Position numbers and translations under genes: made by a program. From contig CM037787.1 in NCBI GenBank assembly GCA_021229015.1, forward strand, positions 40,356,629-40,420,628: a DNA stretch of 64,000 bases, read 5' to 3'. Below, in pieces: positions 40,520-52,329 of this stretch. The first letter of the stretch is position 1. Each line of letters starts with the position of its first letter. The notes below the pieces were generated by a model that made no database searches, had not been told where the DNA came from, and was given only the letters and a program-made list of their open reading frames with translations. Source of the DNA: Solen grandis. Taxonomy: Eukaryota; Mollusca; Bivalvia; Adapedonta; Solenidae.

Positions 40520-43160
40520 GTCGTTAGCAATACGGTAATAGACCTACTCCAGAATAACAAACACGGTTGTTTTTCCAAGTTCCATGTAGGTACAAATGAA
40601 CAAAGGTCCGCAAAGAATAATAATAGAATTGCCGTTGTAATGCATGCTTTGTAAAATTACATGAATACCTTGTTTGTACCTACACGGAAACCCCATTTAT
40701 GTGAGTTCTGATAAGCCTCAACGCTCGAGGGCTAAAGGTAGACAACTCCGTGTGCAATGAGAAAATCTCTCAAAGAAACGTTTATCTCCCTTAGCATGTC
40801 CTCGAAATTTGCTTTTCTACAAAATTTGACACATTTTCTTTTTCCACCAGAACTGCAGACGATTCAGGAAACCGTACAAATCTATTGTGTAGGAGATTGG
40901 GAAAAAAATGCATTTATATCTTTAGACCCGAACATACCGGACAGCAATAAAAAAGAGATAATATTGAAATCATGGAAAAAATGTCCTATGTATGGAAATA
41001 TTTTCTCAATCTTACGTTGTATTTTGTAAGCGAAATTCACTTGGAAGTGTATAAATTGTATTTACAATTTGTTTTAAGAGTTAATCAAAGTTACTAATTT
41101 GTTTGATTATTTTTCTGAATCCAGTAAATTTGTTTTCAGTGAGGAAATGTAGATGATAGAGATTCTAATGCATGATATTAGAATCGCAAAAACAAAGGTA
41201 TACCGAAGGTATACTATTCAAGGCAATCAATGGCAAAGCTAGCGGTAACTTATGTTATGCCAGCTTTATTTTATAAGGACTGTTATGTCCACCTAAGCGC
41301 CTAAAAACAGAACAAAAAAAGAAGAAAAAAAAAGACTAAAAGTTTACATTTATTTCATTTTATAAATGAAATCTGTAAATTATTTACCAAAAGACTTGGC
41401 TAATCAATTATATATATTATACAGAAACAGGTTTAAGAAGAAGAAACACAGTTGTTATATTTTTCTCCTTTTATTTCTTCAAATTTATCTTTGACTTACT
41501 TTTAGCAAAGAAATATTAAAGAGAAAGAAACTCCTGTGAAAGCTAGTGGAATATTACTTAGGCACACTGTAGATTATTGAATATTTCAAACTTCAAAAAT
41601 ATTGGAAAAATCGCATAGGAAAATGTAATCATATTATAAAATAATCATTTCTCTACCGCAAGAAATTATTTTCAGTTTGACCTATTTTAAATTCTTTTAA
41701 TTATGATTTAAATTCAATCAGTGTAGCAGAAAAAGAACACATTTTTTTTTTTCCAAAACGTAACTTTGCGGGAAATGAACAAATTGTTACGTGTTTTCGT
41801 GAGATTTAGACTTGTTGCCAATCTTTGTTTAATAGGTCTTTGCTTTTAATTAAAATGTGTTTGTTAACAATGTATATAAACATACCGATTTTTAAATTCG
41901 TACTGTTTTTAACATATTGTAGTTACATTCATAGGACTTGCTTCAAAATTGTAGCAATTCATTGTTGAATAAATATACTACTAAACATTTGCTAAGGATC
42001 ACTTAGTGAAATCCCATTTACTTGTGTATTTATAGGTTTTCTTTTGACGATCACCATTTTGAATTATACCTCTTAGCTGGTTTATTTGATTATTTGAGGC
42101 AATAATACTAATCAAGTTGCCTTTCCAATCATTATATTAAATAATTCAAGTGTTCTGATATGCAATGAACAATAAGTGATCCTTAGCAAATTTTTGTGTA
42201 GTGTATGTGTGAAGTAAACGTTTTTTTTCCTTACGTAACCTGATATAGACGATGCAGAAATACTGTTGAAAGAGAAAGTAGAAAGAAATAAATCACCCTC
42301 CCTGGATTCGAACCTGCAATCTTCTATTTCAAACCAGTTTGCAGTAATTTTAGATTATTTATCAGTATACTTCAGTTGGAGGTAATACGCCATAACAACG
42401 TGTAAGTTATTTTCACCGTGGTCATTAAGTAAGAACTGTTATTTTGATATCACTAAAATTGTGAAATCAAAGCAAAGTATCCGATTCAGAAAAAATTCCA
42501 GAAAATAGTCAGTGCAGACACCATTCTTTCAAACCAAAGAAAAAGACAAGCGTAAGAGATAGGGAAAAAAAAACTTTTCGAGCCTTGCGACAAACCCAAC
42601 TAAGTTCTCGCAATGTCGCAATTTTGCTTTTTACTGATTGTTTTTCAAAGCACAGATACATGCATATAAAATACGGTTTGGTTCCCTGCTAATGGTTTTG
42701 TACTGAAATTGGTTCCCTGTACCGAGTCATTATTCGGAACCCTCTGATTAACTTGTTGCCGGGACACGCTCGCTTAAAACTCCGTATTTTATAGAGGAGG
42801 TCGGTATTTCTATCCAACAATAAAATATCTTTGGCAAGCAAAATATTTGTTTTATGTGCCATTTTCCCTGACATTTTTCTCAAAGCAAATCCGGGAGTCA
42901 AGCAGGCTTGGAAGAATGCCTCATTGCGATGGAAGTGTAGATAATTTATACTGACTTTGATAGATAGAAAAACCGTAATGGGCGCAGTCAAGATATAATG
43001 TACGTGTTTCCCGTGCTTGGGATACCGGTGTCATACCGCGCCTTGCCATCAAACGTGATTCCCCCTGATACATGGTCACACGGCGGGGTTTTAAGATACT
43101 GTATATATGGCGAGAAAAAGTGTGCTGAAGGGCACCAGGAACCTGTGATTGTGTCTATAT
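40520..43160. other. Gene-poor AT-rich stretch
   Basis: A 90-codon ORF at 40757-41029 (with QTIQETVQIYCVGDWEKNAF) is not recognised and has no neighbours to support it. The rest is AT-rich without visible structure. Confidence 0.5.
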
Positions 43161-43169
43161 TGACTCAAG

Positions 43170-43255
43170 AACCCAAAGGTTGTGGGATCAAACTTCAGTG
43201 TCATGAAATTTCAGGAGCAAAGTACTGGTGCCAGCCTGGGGTCAAAGTCATCAAT
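43170..43255 (+). mobile_element. SINE family A, fragment
   Basis: Contains AAAGGTTGTGGGATCAAACT and GGAGCAAAGTACTGGTGCCA. Confidence 0.5.
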
Positions 43256-44446
43256 TAGTCAAGTCTATATTTAGACTCGGTGTCAAGAAGTGTACATGGT
43301 TAACATAACGTGATGCTATATCTATAAATAGTTCGGTGACGGTGGTCATCAGTCGCTGTATTCAAAGATCAAAATATTGTTTTAAGGAGATTTTGTGAAT
43401 TTATTCATTTTTAAAAGGGGAATTTCAGAAGCTTGAGTCTAGATATTTAGTATAGACTCAAGAGATTATGAATTAAGATCAAGAAAATACCGAGGGGGAA
43501 TAGAATGTGATTTTAAAGTTGTTTTTGGACGATTTAATAGTATTTCGGAAATCCTCGGACAAATTCATCTAAGTTTGTAGTGTCAATGCCGAGGTTTCGT
43601 ATATCTGCACTGACCAGTGCAAATCTACCTCTATTTACAGAAAACGTACAACAAATCTTGGTGGTTAACACGCTTTTGATCAACATTTCTTTTTTTCCCC
43701 AAATGTCCACTAGATCTAGTTGAAATGGTTTTAGAATCTTTAATTTCTTTAAATCCATTAGTCAGGTTTCATGAATTCATGTAATGACTTTCGTGAAAAA
43801 ATATAAAATGGTATAGCAAAATTCCTTTCTTTGATCTTTTATGATGTTTGTAGTTTACCGTCATTACGACAGTGTTTCTGTCAACTAGAGGTACATACAG
43901 GTGGTGGTAGAGGCACCGTGTAGAACCACTGACCTTGACCCCTAACAAACTAGAAGGTTAATCCGACTGACCAAACTGGAACTCGAACCCACGGCAATTA
44001 TTGATCACGTGACACCTAGTCAACATATTTACCAAACCTACAGGATTTTCCAAGATTAAAAAAAATATGTGAGATAACATTTCTTTTTATGTACGTAAAT
44101 AAAACATACTGGTTGAATTTCTTTTAAAGATGCAAGTTGTTCATATCATCCAAATATGTTAAAATTCGTTGAACTCTTGAAATGTTAAACTTTCAGGATT
44201 CTAAACAGTCTTTGCCGATATATATCTAAAGTTTTGGAAATAAGAAATAATTTATTAAACGTTGTTGTATAATGTCGCCAATTCCATTTTTTTTTTTTGC
44301 ATGTATATGAATATATTTATACACGTGTGTAACTGTATGTGCTTGATGAACTGTGTATTTTGTTCTGTTCATATTCATGTTCAAATTAAACCTAACCTTT
44401 TCCCCTATGTGTTTACGAAAATATAGTAGCAGCAATAATTGATCAA

Positions 44447-44590
44447 TTACAAAGGATCCGAAGAATGATCTGTTCCAAGTTCATCCCAGGTGCAAAGTAC
44501 TGGTCCAACCCAGGGAACCGTTGAGAGGGTTAAAGCTTAATTGTTACCCAATCGACTTTAAAGAAGTTTAATATAAAATAATTATCGGTA
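44447..44590 (+). mobile_element. SINE family A, 3' part
   Basis: Contains GGTGCAAAGTACTGGTCCAA, GGGAACCGTTGAGAGGGTT and ACCCAATCGACTTTAAAG. Confidence 0.7.
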
Positions 44591-44699
44591 TGAAACTATA
44601 GGAGTTAACCTCTTCTTTTCATTATTGATTTAAAAAGAAGTTTCTAAATCATGTTCTTTCATTTATCAAAATTACAATTAAATACAAGCTTGGTTTTAC

Positions 44700-44800
44700 G
44701 CTAGCGTAAAATGGCGACCGAAACGAATGTAGCAAGCATATTGTTTAATTTAAATCACCGATCAAAGAGTGCTACTTGCAGCAATGGATAAAGCCGACGG
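44700..44800 (+). promoter_or_regulatory. ATGGCGAC start-like site
   Basis: AAAATGGCGACCG resembles a YY1 site with a start codon and opens MATETNVASILFNLNHRSKS before a stop. No downstream exon was found, so its meaning is open. Confidence 0.2.
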
Positions 44801-45349
44801 GGGCTATAAAATCTTACTAAAATAAGTTAAATTACATGTAATTATCATAAAATGTAGCTTGTTTTATAGAAATTTATATGTAATTGTTAATCATGCATTA
44901 CGCCTAAAAAATCGCGATCTTTTATATTTATAAAGGCACGAGTATGAACATACAACTTTGAAACATTAGTGATAATATTAATTGTGTTCATTTGTGAAAC
45001 ATCATTAAGTGAAAACGAGTCTTTAAAAAGATATTTGACAAACCTTCTGATCCTCTCTTCCCCCCGCCATTCATTCCCATGCATACATAATAGAAATAAT
45101 GTTTTTGTCTTATTTCGATATATATTATGTATTCAATACATTATTTAACTATCCATATAATTATTATTATCGTGTTGCTCCATTCTAATGATTATTTTCC
45201 AAGATCAACATTGGATATTTGGCACCAACTGATTTATTTATAGTCAGCAATAGCTTGTATAACAAATGAACGATGTATGAAAGATCAACTAATATGCTAC
45301 AAGTTTCAGTTAAATTCATATCATGAAATCACTATCAACCAGGGGCCGC

Positions 45350-45506
45350 CTGGTCCGGTATATAGGTACAGGTCCCGGGATCCGGTATATAGGTACAGGT
45401 CCCGGGATCCGGTATATAGGTACAGGTCCCGGGATCCGGTATATAGGTACAGGTCCCGGGATCCGGTATATAGGTACAGGTCCCGGGATCCGGTATATAG
45501 GTACAG
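45350..45506. repeat. 27-bp GC-rich minisatellite
   Basis: Six near-identical copies of a unit containing CCGGTATATAGGTACAGG and TCCCGGGAT. It is a sharp GC-rich island in AT-rich DNA. Both strands are open because the unit is 27 bases long. The tandem period suggests slippage rather than coding. Confidence 0.95.
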
Positions 45507-45539
45507 TCGAAAAGAAAGGAGGGACAATGATTGAATAAG

Positions 45540-48010
45540 AAAAACTAAGTTTACAAAAAATTAATTCCTTTTAGGTTTCATCTTAAGCGTATTTTCATAA
45601 TACACCTTTTTTCACAATATGCTATAAAATGTCTACACAAGTGATTTTTAAAATGCAGAAACAGTGTAAGCATAAGAATTTTGAATAGTATATAACTCTG
45701 TATAGTATATGCAAAAACTATTTTCAAACAAGAAACTATTTACCGGTACAGTATCATATTAAGCCTCTCTTGTCCAGGAACTTGATCAAATCAATTATCA
45801 GCATAGTCATATCATGACTTCGGCAAAAACATTGACGTTATTTTGACGTTATATTTTGACTTAACTTGACTTGACTTGACTTGACTATTTGAGTTTACCG
45901 TCGCTTCGACAGTATTTCAGTCATATAGCGATGTCCAGCTAATTACGGTCATATATTTTAAACGTAGGATCAAATTGTGTTTTAACGACTGATTGTAAAT
46001 TGAATATATTAGATGATTTACGACACACTTACTTTTTAGTGTTTTATGAGGTAAATAGTTAATTTACTGTTTGATTGATCTATTGGATACATCTTTTATT
46101 TTCATAAATTAAATAAACACTCGAATTTGATTAACTGTAAAAAGGGGGCTTTTCTCAACTTGGTAAAGGTTTAAATTTCATGACAAACTGCATTTTATTC
46201 ACAAAAGAATGTAAACATTATATATAATTATAAATACTTTTGTTAGTAAATGCGGATCCACTAAATACATTAAGATGTAACAGAAATATTTTGTCCTTGC
46301 TCGGATACTTATTTCCATTATGACTTTTTCAATGCAATTGTGATGCGTTCTCATAAATATAATGCTGATGTTTAGCACGTGCTAATACTAGAAAGGTGTA
46401 AAAAGTTGGCTATTCAGTAAATTTATTGGCGAATTTCGCGATTTAACAAAATTCGCTTTTATGTCATTAATCGTATATTTCAGCAGGTTGACTTTTAAGG
46501 TGATAACAGAAAGTGTTCATTTATATAAAATTTCGATTTTCACCGACATTTTACACACGCGCACGCGCGCACTCATGTACGCACGCACACTGGTAGACAC
46601 AGGCAGCGTGCATGCTATATTGTTACTACTAAAATTATTATTTCGCTAGTAAATCTAGTATTTTTTTTTTTTTTTTTAATTTTTCTATACGCGGAAATAT
46701 TCACTCAATACACTACCGGTGTCACCATATAAATTACACGTCATTACTTAAGCTGTTTAAAATTCGTACAGTTAGATAACAAGATACCTCCCTTTCCTTT
46801 CTATCAAACAAATTACACCGTTTAGCGTTTAAATTAATTCAGCTGAGTATCAAATGTTGTACTGTTTCACGTATAGACGACATGAAATGAATCAACAATT
46901 AAGTCATATATCTATTTTTCCTTATCAGACATTCGCGGTTTTAACGCAATAGCGGTTTTCAAGCAACCTTATTCACGCCGTCTACTGCAATACTTCCAAG
47001 GTTTGTCAAATCAAGAGATATTTCAATATAAATGTTCGCTTGTTATTTAAAGTCAATATTTTATCCCAAATTTATTTGCTCTCGGTTAATTTATACCGAA
47101 ATACTGAGGCAGACGACACTCGGCGCCAAGTTTCACAGACTCAGGTTAACGCTTGAAGCAGAGGTCGGGTTCATTCGTGAAAAAACTGATCGAGCGTTGA
47201 ATGATTCTGGGTCCAGAAACGGTATAGCGTTAAATATAATATGCCTTTACTCGTGAACAGTTTTGATCATGTTTGGGGCCAGTTTCTCGTTTGTTTATTT
47301 AGATCCCCCAGCCTTTGAAGAGTAGCTATGCTTGTGACAATGTCGGAACAGTTATCAACATTTGTCTAAAATAGTTACAAACAGACACACAAAAAATTCG
47401 CAGTATGTTATTACACGTAAATAAGATGACTCATGGAAAACAATAAAGTATTGAACCCATATTGAAGGTATTTCACCAATCATTAACCTGTATTTTAGTT
47501 TGTCCCATCGATTCATGGAAACCATATACAACATCGGTTTTACATGTATATGAACGTGCACTGTTTATTTGATAATGCCTGAAATATTTAATCTCTTTAT
47601 GTCATTTCTTTTCCTCCGTTGACCACACTAATAAAATCGTCACTTTTGCATATTTTCAAGGGAAGAAAAATGTTTCAGTTGTTATTTTCATTTACATAAT
47701 GTCCCACTACACAAGAAATATCAATATAATTTTTAATGTGTAGTCTCCGTGCTTGAAAACCTGAACTACTACTACTTCTACTACTACTACTTATTGTATT
47801 ATTCTTTGCCCTATTGCTGTTGATGATGTTGTTACATATATTTGATATATGTAGTCCCTATCATTGTTAATTTAAAATCTTATTCTATGCTATTGTCTAT
47901 ATGTGTTTCTTTTCTTCCGGATCATATTTTTCCCTTGTTGAAACTTTTCTCGTTTTGACTTTATTTCTGCAAGTATTCCTTTAAATTTTTAATCTAACCT
48001 CACATTTGAC
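45540..48010. other. Gene-poor AT-rich stretch
   Basis: Contains a (TTGAC)n run near 45858 and a CACGCGCG run near 46555. A 47100-47256 segment reads LGAKFHRLRLTLEAEVGFIR in one frame without a known match. No gene is supported. Confidence 0.5.
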
Positions 48011-48018
48011 CTATTTAA

Positions 48019-48252
48019 CCCTTTCCCTCATATAGACTCATTTTGACGCACTCAATAGGTACCACATAAAACCTGATCTGCAGAAAATCACAGTTAAACC
48101 TTACTAAATTTAATTACAAAATCATCATTTCCAGACCACTGAGGAGCAGCGAACAGCATAAAACCTGATCAGCCTGCGAGTTACTCGCAGGCTGATCTGG
48201 TTTTATGCTGTTCGCATAGGTCTTTTCATGGTGTCCTCTATGAGGGAAAGGG
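48019..48252 (+). mobile_element. TTAA-flanked MITE family A, copy 5
   Basis: Left TTAA, right ATAA. The interior matches copies 1 and 3, including the central palindrome. Confidence 0.87.
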
Positions 48253-48601
48253 ATAAGGATGATGACGCAGGATATCACCAAATAAATATTTGAACGATTT
48301 TATACTAAGGGATTTTTGGTTGAGATGACAACTGACTGAAGTATTGGCTTAATGAATTACATTTCTTTGATGAATAAACATTTGTTTCACCAAAACATTA
48401 ATTATAAACATTTGCAGTATATTATAGTGTGTATGACCGCCTCCGTGGACGGCAATTGTGCGCTTCATTGCATTGTTCATTCTCTCCGCTGATCGCTGTG
48501 AAGGGGACGCTTTACGTTATGTAACCGTTATGCAGTTTCCATTTCTTTAATCCTCATTAGCGACGAATATATATATTTATAGATATTTTTGTCATTCTTA
48601 T

Positions 48602-48632
48602 AGTTATTTATTTATTTATTTATTTATTTATG
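48602..48632. repeat. (TTTA)n microsatellite
   Basis: About seven TTTA units, followed by (TA)n at 48650-48662. Confidence 0.9.
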
Positions 48633-48724
48633 TTTTCATATTAAGAAATATATACATATATATAAAAATGGACACATTTCCACATCCCGATGAATATCGT
48701 TCTTACACAGACAGTAACCATGGT

Positions 48725-48756
<32 letters not shown>

Positions 48757-48757
48757 A
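48725..48757. repeat. (CAT)n microsatellite
   Basis: About ten CAT/ATC units. In one frame they read as poly-His inside a 64-codon ORF, which I do not regard as a gene. Confidence 0.9.
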
Positions 48758-49667
48758 GTTAACAAGTTTATTTATACAACTTTAGTACCAAGAGCCCAAC
48801 AATATTTTCAAATAATGAAGGAAAATATTCTATTCTGTTCAATAAGATTGATCAATGAGTGATCACGTGGTCACGTGATTTTTTTTATGATCCAGAGACC
48901 GGCCGTCAGTGTTTATTCAAAGAACCGTTACTCAATGGAGCGTGACACGACCCCCTGACCAGAGGCGATCGTGGCCGGAATTTATGAGCCTGGTCCGATA
49001 AAGACTTCCAGTATCACTTGCCCATGATTGATTCCTTCCGAATAACGACCCGGGCTGTCAATTAGACGGCTGCCACGGGACGTAACATTCCGTTGTCATA
49101 GAGATAGCGGGAGAGATGTGGACAACGTCAACGTCACTGGTAGTTGCCAAGCTGGCAGAGATTAGGTTTAATCATAAATTTCTTTTGATGGATTAAATTG
49201 ATATGCAAACACAGAGTCACTTGGGTTGTATATGTTAAAATTCACACTGCAGTGAAATATCACCTATTAAGATAGGCAGTATTTCTGCTTTAATAAATTT
49301 TTATTTAATAAAAATACCCTCAAAGGTAGGTATTTGTTTCATCTGGTAAATAAGCTGTTTGGTTTAAAGGATTTAATAATTCACATACCGTAACTTTTTT
49401 TTTTCGGCGCAAGCTATATAAAGTTGATTTTAACCCCATTCCTGGACCAATAAAATCATGATTAACAACTGTTAACAACCGAAGGCAGTGGAAGAGCACC
49501 TGTTCAACTGGTTGGTATAAATTTTTTAAGATGCTCTCTCTGAAAATGGGAGTTCAGGGTGCATATCTTTCCACTCGAATGTATTTTTCTTTCTTCCCTT
49601 TACAAAAAAGCAAATATTTGTGAGGTCATCAAAGCATAATGTTTCGCTTAGAAGCTGGCACGTGTTA

Positions 49668-49824
49668 AGGTAAATTCCCTGTAATGGTTTTACTACGTCT
49701 TGGACCATTTAACCTCTACCAAGATAACCAAGGTACCCTAAATGAAACATTAGGAAACCTTGGTTATCTCCGTGAAAGGCCATGAGGTCCGAAATGTTGC
49801 GGAACCATTACAGGGACTTTACCT
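49668..49824. mobile_element. Palindromic MITE, AGGTAAATTCCCTGTAATGG ends
   Basis: The right end CCATTACAGGGACTTTACCT is the inverse of the left with two mismatches. A second inverted pair inside uses GATAACCAAGG and CCTTGGTTATC. Length 157 bp. Confidence 0.8.
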
Positions 49825-50000
49825 AAAGTTTAGAAAACTTAAAATGGACTCGGCCATTCAATACAGCTACATAGCACTTTCATATCCACAGCCTCCTTGA
49901 CTGGTTAATTGTCACAAATTTTGATTTCGTAGTACTTTTATTTTTTAATTGTTGTTATTTTTATTCTATTACATTTTGCATATACGCCGAATGTCTTTTT

Positions 50001-50100
50001 NNNNNNNNNNNNNNNNNNNNNNNNNNNNNNNNNNNNNNNNNNNNNNNNNNNNNNNNNNNNNNNNNNNNNNNNNNNNNNNNNNNNNNNNNNNNNNNNNNNN
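50001..50100. other. Assembly gap (100 N)
   Basis: Exactly 100 undetermined bases, a typical placeholder for a gap of unknown size. Confidence 1.
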
Positions 50101-50212
50101 AATGGTTTCTCAGTTTGATACTTGATATTGTTTTCAAACTTTAAATTGCACTTGAAAGCCCATTAAATGTGTAAATGGACCTAACTTTTGTGTCAGGACT
50201 AAATGTATTCAA

Positions 50213-50810
50213 AACAAGAGCTGTCTGAACCTGTATGACATGTATGCCCGCTGGAAGTACAGTGAGAGGCATGGCCAACAAAATCATTACTGCAGGTACA
50301 TGTATATGTTACCTCAAACTGGAGCCAGAATCAAAAGGTTTGACAGCTCAGGAATGTAGACTCATGCGTTGTTAAATTTTCTATCATTAACAATTTTCAA
50401 GGTCACTGCAACTTTCACCTTTTTGAGTCATTATGCCAAAGGTCAAGATCAAAGTCCTCTACCAGTCATTATCCAACACCCATTCAATAGATATTGTTTC
50501 AAAACTTCTCAAGTTATCTTATCTCAGGTTATTTACACACTGAAGATCAATGTAACCTTGATCTACACAAATCAATGGGAGTCATTTTGTAGCCATGATC
50601 CAACACCCATCAACTTTGAAGAATGTGGGATCAAACGTTGTTAGGTTATTGATTTGAAACAATGCTATTATTTAAGGTCATTACAACCTTGACCTTTGAC
50701 ATAATGACCCAGAATCAGTATAGGAGTCGTCTTACCCTATTAAGTTAAATGAATGTGGGCTTAAGCGTTTTCGAGTTACGAGTGATGATTTTCACATTTA
50801 GTGTCGCCAA
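50213..50810 (+). mobile_element. ACAAGAGCTGTC-type repeat, partial
   Basis: Begins ACAAGAGCTGTCTGAAC, like the starts of the 1-kb elements. It then has repeated AGGTCA(C/T)TGCAACCTTGACC and GATCCAACACCCATC units. No matching 3' end is visible, perhaps because of the tandem array and poor sequence that follow. Confidence 0.45.
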
Positions 50811-50811
50811 A

Positions 50812-51030
50812 ATCATTAAGGGCCATCTAATAACGCAATAACTCGCTTTGTGTGTGGTGTAAGGGCCATCTAATAACGCATAACTATCGCTTTGTGTGTG
50901 GTGTTAAGGCACTAATAACGAAAAACTATCGCTTTGTGTGGGTTAAGGGCCTCTAATATGCAATACTATCGCTTGTGTGTGTGTTAAGGGCCATCTAATA
51001 CGCAATAACTACGCTTGTGTGTGGTGTAAT
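50812..51030. repeat. Degenerate ~47-bp tandem repeat beside the assembly gap
   Basis: About five copies built around AAGGGCCATCTAATAACGCA and TCGCTTTGTGTGTGG. The copies differ by many single-base deletions, which looks like low consensus quality as much as biology. Confidence 0.8.
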
Positions 51031-51529
51031 AAGACTGTTGGCGTAGAGGAAATCAAAAGCAGCAGTGCACTTTGTCGCAGTAAACTGTTGTCAACTCGAG
51101 CCAATGAATACGTCAAGAATGTGATATAGACGTTTAATCCATTCAGCTGAACACTATTAATGTTTTATATTTTTGTTTGAATATTTTTTTTGTTGTCTTT
51201 TGACAGTGCAAACATCCATTTTACTGTGATCAAATTACTAGTGTCATTTATGAAAAGAACAGCAACTAAATTTGCATGGGTTCCGTTTGTTAATGATATT
51301 GTTTTCAAACTAAGTTGCACATGAAAGCCTATCAAATGTGTGACTTTAAGATCCTGAACTAGACTCTCCAAAGTATGTAATTTACCCAGAGAATAATAAC
51401 AAGTAGAGCCTTCCAAAAGTTCTTGTTACGGCATATCTTAGCTATAAAGGCAAACTTAAAAATATCTAAAATTATCAAAGACCTTGTCAAATAGCAACAG
51501 AAAACCTACATCACCTTCAAGTATACATT

Positions 51530-51840
51530 TTCGCATAAAATAGTAAAGCCAAACGTCATCTCTTTTTGGCGGGCAAAAATATCAACAGCTTGTTCCGTAT
51601 TAATTGCAGGTTTTTGTTAGATACTGAGTAGACCTATTCTGTTGTCATAGTGCTGCGGAGGGTTGAGCGGAGGTAAGTCTCAACCCTCCGCATCTTTAAG
51701 ATCTCTCCTAGCGTTGCTGTGGACACAGGTATACATAGCAGGGCAATCATTGCCGTGGACAAAGACAAATTTAAACCAAAGCAATCTAGGCTCTCCCAAG
51801 AAATGTTTAATCCGAAGTACTCTGGTACGTCTTGGAGCAC
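51530..51840 (-). pseudogene. Decayed hAT-type transposase C-terminus
   Basis: Minus-strand translation gives ALLCIPVSTAT, then MRRVETYLRSTLRSTMTTE and a stop. In another frame it gives INTEQAVDIFARQKEM. This order (IPVSTA, MRR-(V/I)-K-T-LRSTM, then a DxVID-F-A-like end) is that of the hAT dimerisation region in ZMYM1 / 52-kDa-repressor-like transposases. The ERSFS motif is missing or altered, and LRST is duplicated. No other transposase parts were recognised nearby. Confidence 0.6.
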
Positions 51841-52329
51841 ATTCCGACTAAGTTAAAATTTGTATTATTGGCATTATATATTTGTACATTGAAAACTAAT
51901 TTTTCATGGATCTTTATATTGTTTTACCTCTCACTGACAGATGGTCATTTGTTTGAGCACCGGCTACTGACCATGTCTCTTTATGTAAGGAAGTTGGCAG
52001 ATTCTTGCGGAGGATGCTAAGTAATGGTCCTTCCTGTTTCCTCTCTTGAACAAGGTAACGCAAAGACGTTTCCACACAGTGCAACTAGTCGAGCACGTGA
52101 TATTCAGCATTTATGGCATTTAGAGAGCATGAAAAGAATCATTGTTGGTAACAGACCAGAGAATTTAATAACAGAGATAGGAAGCTTATTCCTTGCCCAT
52201 ATCGAAATCGCGCCCCCCACGAATCTTTAACGAGACCTAAACGATACTGGAATTCAGTGTGATCATTTTAAATTTCTTACGTATTTACGAAAAGTTACGA
52301 TTGATGTTTGAATTAAAGTACATGTAGTA

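Larger units (their letters stand above)
48440..49160. other. GC-richer unique block, possible conserved non-coding element
   Basis: From 48880 to 49150 the sequence is unlike the neighbouring repeats: no internal repetition, higher GC, CACGTGGTCACGTG, CCCATGATTGATTCC and GTCAATTAGACGGC. A (CAT)n microsatellite at 48725-48757 lies beside it. No coding exon with acceptable splice sites was seen. Confidence 0.3.

Noticed and set aside
45277..45534. 85-codon ORF with DPVYRYRSR repeats
   Set aside because: It follows the 27-bp minisatellite; both strands are open for the same arithmetic reason.
48668..48862. ORF with a nine-His run
   Set aside because: The His run is a (CAT)n microsatellite. 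There is no homology and no supporting splice structure.
51634..51840. Intact small protein on the minus strand
   Set aside because: The similarity to hAT C-termini continues in another frame beyond its stop, so it is a decayed fragment.
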